A stretch of 7,205 bases of DNA from an uncultured Chloroflexota bacterium. GTDB lineage: Bacteria; Chloroflexota; Dehalococcoidia; Lucifugimonadales; CAJWER01. How positions within the stretch are numbered: the stretch's first letter is position 1; each line of letters opens with the position of its first letter. Shown one piece after another: positions 5,300 through 7,205 of the stretch. The stretch lies in contig CAJWER010000149.1 of NCBI GenBank assembly GCA_913030785.1, positions 1 through 7,205 on the forward strand, written 5' to 3'. The notes under the pieces were generated by a model that was given only the letters and a program-made list of their open reading frames with translations, ran no database searches and was not told where the DNA came from. The position numbers and the translations under genes are program-made.

Positions 5300-6244
5300 A
5301 TACTGGTCACCGGGGCCACCGGATTTGTCGGCCGGCGGGTCGTAGCGGCCCTTGCCGCTCAGGGCAGATCCGTACGGACCCTCGTTCACTCCACATCCCA
5401 TGCGCATGCGCTGCCCGATTATCAGGGCGACACCGTAGAGGGCGATGTTCTTTCACCGGCTACTCTCGAGAGGGCATGCGAAGGGGTCGAAGCCGTCATC
5501 CACCTGGCCGCTGTCATCCGAGAGAGGCGAGGGGCCAGCTACCAGCAGATCAACAACCAGGGCACGCAGAATATCCTGGGGGCGGCTGAGGCCGCGGGGG
5601 TGCGCAAATTCGTGCACGCCAGCACTGTCGGCGCCACGTCCGACCCAGGCATACCGTACCTGTACTCCCGGTGGATGGCCGAACAGGAAGTGGAGAGCAG
5701 CGGGGTTCCCCACACGATAGTGCGCTTCTCGGTGGGCTTCGGCGAAGGCGACGAGTTCTTCAATACGATAGCCGCGCTGGTGAAAGTCGCCCCCATAGTG
5801 CCGGTGGCCGGCGATGGCAAAGCGCTCTTCCAACCAATAGCTGTAGAAGACGCCGCCAGATGCTTGGTCACCACCCTCGACTCGGAGGTTCTGGCGGGCC
5901 AGACGATCGAGGCCGGCGGACCCGTCTTGCTCACCTACGACGAAATTGTGGATTTGATAGCCGAGACCCTGGGCGCGAAGATCAAGAAGCTGCACGCGCC
6001 GATGGGCGTGATGTCCGCGGTCGCCGCACTTCTGGAGGCCATGACGCCCCGGCCACCCGTGACCCCCGGACAGCTCAAAATGCTGCGCGGCAACAGTACC
6101 ACAGACCTGGCATCCGTCGAGACCCACTTCGGGTTCGTGCCGCGATCCCCGCGAGACAACATCGACTACATCAAGCGTATTGGTCTGATGGACGCTATGA
6201 AGATCAGCATGGGCTTCATGCCAAGTAACGTGCGAGACCACTGA
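5297..6244 (+). CDS. Atypical SDR / NAD-dependent epimerase-like protein (NDUFA9-like)
   Basis: An extended or atypical short-chain dehydrogenase with an N-terminal Rossmann fold. From the chosen start (315 residues) the dinucleotide loop is TGATGFVG at 5-12. An acidic GDV follows strand 3, and HLAAVIRERR and NNQGTQNILGAAEAAGVRKFVHASTVGA mark the SDR core. The usual YxxxK active site reads YLYSR, with Arg125 in place of Lys, so a classical dehydrogenase reaction is doubtful. The family resemblance is to NDUFA9-like/atypical SDRs, which often bind NAD(P)H in a structural or chaperone-like role, but a quinone- or sugar-related reaction cannot be excluded. The C-terminal half (about 205-315) has a NmrA/epimerase-like substrate region. 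ATG at 5297 is preferred over ATG at 5291: AAGG at 5287-5290 lies 6 bases before 5297 but abuts 5291. folC follows after 3 bases, so the two are probably co-transcribed. Confidence 0.88.
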   Translation: MILVTGATGFVGRRVVAALAAQGRSVRTLVHSTSHAHALPDYQGDTVEGDVLSPATLERACEGVEAVIHLAAVIRERRGASYQQINNQGTQNILGAAEAAGVRKFVHASTVGATSDPGIPYLYSRWMAEQEVESSGVPHTIVRFSVGFGEGDEFFNTIAALVKVAPIVPVAGDGKALFQPIAVEDAARCLVTTLDSEVLAGQTIEAGGPVLLTYDEIVDLIAETLGAKIKKLHAPMGVMSAVAALLEAMTPRPPVTPGQLKMLRGNSTTDLASVETHFGFVPRSPRDNIDYIKRIGLMDAMKISMGFMPSNVRDH

Positions 6245-6247
6245 CCC

Positions 6248-7205
6248 GTGCCTGAAACGACGAACACAACGTACGAGCAAGCGGTCGACCGGCTCATGAG
6301 CCTCGCCGACTTCGAACGAGGCACCCACAGCCCCGGCCACGGCACCTTCCACCTGCAGCGCATGACGCTGCTGCTTGACCGCCTAGGCAATCCGCACCTG
6401 TCCGTCCCGACCGTCCATATTGCTGGCACGAAGGGCAAGGGAAGCACGGCGGCGATGATCACAGCGATCCTGACCGCGCAAGGGTACAAGACAGGTCTCT
6501 ATACGTCGCCGGCACTGCACAGCGTCGTGGAGCGGATCAGGGTCGGGCTCGAGCCCATCGCAAAGGCCGATTTCGCCGCCCTCGTAGAGCGCATATGGCC
6601 TGATGCAGGGCGGGTCGCGGAGAATGGCGACCACGGCGACGTTACCTTCTTCGAGTTCATCACGGCAATGGCGTTCCTGCACTTCGCCCAATTAGGTGCT
6701 GACTTCCAGGTCATAGAGGTTGGCCTCGGTGGACGGTTGGACGCCACAAACGTTGTGAGCCCGGCCGTGAGCGTCATCACGCCTATCATGCTCGATCACG
6801 TGGCGATCCTTGGCGACACGGTCGAGCTGATCGCGGCCGAGAAGGCCGGAATCATCAAGCAAGGGGTCCCCGTGGTGACGGCGCCCCAGGTACCAGCCGC
6901 TCTGGACGTCTTCATCCGGGTTGCAGTTGAACGCGGCGCACGCCTGGTCCGGGTCGGCGACGATGTCCAATGGCAGGAACGAGAATCGGGCCTGGATGGC
7001 CAGTCCTTTGATATCAGCGGCAGTCTCGATGTCTACAAGATTCAGACGAGCCTCATCGGCAGCTTTCAGCAGGAGAACGCGGCCACGGCAGTAGCCGCGG
7101 TGGAAACCCTGGCTGAAGGTGGCGTCGCCATCTCGACGAGGGGCATCGTAGATGGCCTTGCGGCGGTAAAATGGCCGGGTCGGTTGCAGGTGCTGTCCAA
7201 CCAGG
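6248..7205 (+). CDS. folC: Folylpolyglutamate synthase / dihydrofolate synthase, 3' end missing
   Basis: A Mur-ligase-family enzyme that adds glutamate to folates using ATP (and, in bifunctional members, makes dihydrofolate from dihydropteroate). The first 319 codons are visible. N-terminal helix YEQAVDRLMSLADFE leads to the P-loop HIAGTKGKGSTAAM with GTKGKGS at 60-66. Then come LYTSPALHSVVERI (84-97), FFEFITAMAFLHF (134-146), EVGLGGRLDATNV (157-169), and ITPIMLDHVAILGDT...EKAGIIK with His184 and Lys199. The C-terminal ligase domain begins near SFQQENAATAVAA (272-284) and WPGRL (309-313). One difference from the common form: Ala89 where the omega-loop SPHLH usually has His. GTG at 6248 is chosen because it keeps the conserved N-terminal helix; a later ATG at 6296 would remove it. 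Only 3 bases separate it from the preceding stop, with no clear ribosome site, suggesting coupled translation. Confidence 0.96.
   Translation, partial: MPETTNTTYEQAVDRLMSLADFERGTHSPGHGTFHLQRMTLLLDRLGNPHLSVPTVHIAGTKGKGSTAAMITAILTAQGYKTGLYTSPALHSVVERIRVGLEPIAKADFAALVERIWPDAGRVAENGDHGDVTFFEFITAMAFLHFAQLGADFQVIEVGLGGRLDATNVVSPAVSVITPIMLDHVAILGDTVELIAAEKAGIIKQGVPVVTAPQVPAALDVFIRVAVERGARLVRVGDDVQWQERESGLDGQSFDISGSLDVYKIQTSLIGSFQQENAATAVAAVETLAEGGVAISTRGIVDGLAAVKWPGRLQVLSNQ

Noticed and set aside
5206..5589. A 127-codon plus-strand frame overlapping the start of the SDR gene
   Set aside because: Most of it lies in another frame of the SDR coding region and the product resembles nothing; the ATG cluster near 5206 has no ribosome site.
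5453..6352. A 299-codon open frame on the minus strand opposite the SDR gene and the start of folC
   Set aside because: It is explained by high-GC coding on the other strand; its translation has no recognisable motifs and the plus-strand genes there have clear family signatures.
1..7205. Search for CRISPR repeats, insertion-sequence ends, tRNA genes or phage genes
   Set aside because: No regular repeat array, transposase motif, cloverleaf or phage-like protein was seen; every long stretch is explained by housekeeping genes.

Overview
The window is GC-rich bacterial DNA, densely coded, with two divergent gene blocks around a short control region. Gene order (pyrR-pyrB-pyrC-carA), the style of the FolC N-terminus and the high GC suggest a free-living bacterium, possibly a Chloroflexota/Dehalococcoidia-type lineage. 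That placement is inference from general resemblance and rests on no search. I see no mobile element, CRISPR array, tRNA or rRNA.

Left block (minus strand, 3762 down to 1): a de novo pyrimidine operon, pyrR, pyrB (aspartate carbamoyltransferase), pyrC (dihydroorotase), then carA (glutaminase subunit of carbamoyl-phosphate synthetase), which runs off the left edge. The genes are tightly packed: pyrR/pyrB overlap by 4 bases, pyrB/pyrC are 16 bases apart, and pyrC/carA overlap by 11 bases. Together they cover the first three steps of UMP synthesis plus the regulator; carB is expected beyond position 1.

Control region (about 3761-4058): the pyr operon has a good sigma-70-type promoter (TTGAAA, 17 bases, TACAAT). 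It is followed by a complete PyrR attenuator: a canonical PyrR-binding hairpin with a CNGNGA-type hexaloop, an alternative 10-bp antiterminator, and a 9-bp terminator with seven U. The terminator 3' arm carries the apparent Shine-Dalgarno of pyrR, and its U-tract runs into the probable UUG start codon. One hairpin could therefore stop transcription and also block translation of pyrR. This is the most interesting signal in the window. A separate candidate promoter points right toward the Nudix gene.

Right block (plus strand, 4059-7205): a Nudix hydrolase and a GNAT acetyltransferase, closely spaced and probably co-transcribed. After a 208-base gap carrying candidate promoter elements and an imperfect 18-base direct repeat come an atypical short-chain dehydrogenase/NAD-dependent epimerase-like protein with Arg in place of the usual catalytic Lys, and the start of folC (folylpolyglutamate/dihydrofolate synthase), cut by the right edge. 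Apart from the attenuator layout this is ordinary core-metabolism DNA; I find no convincing new multi-gene system.
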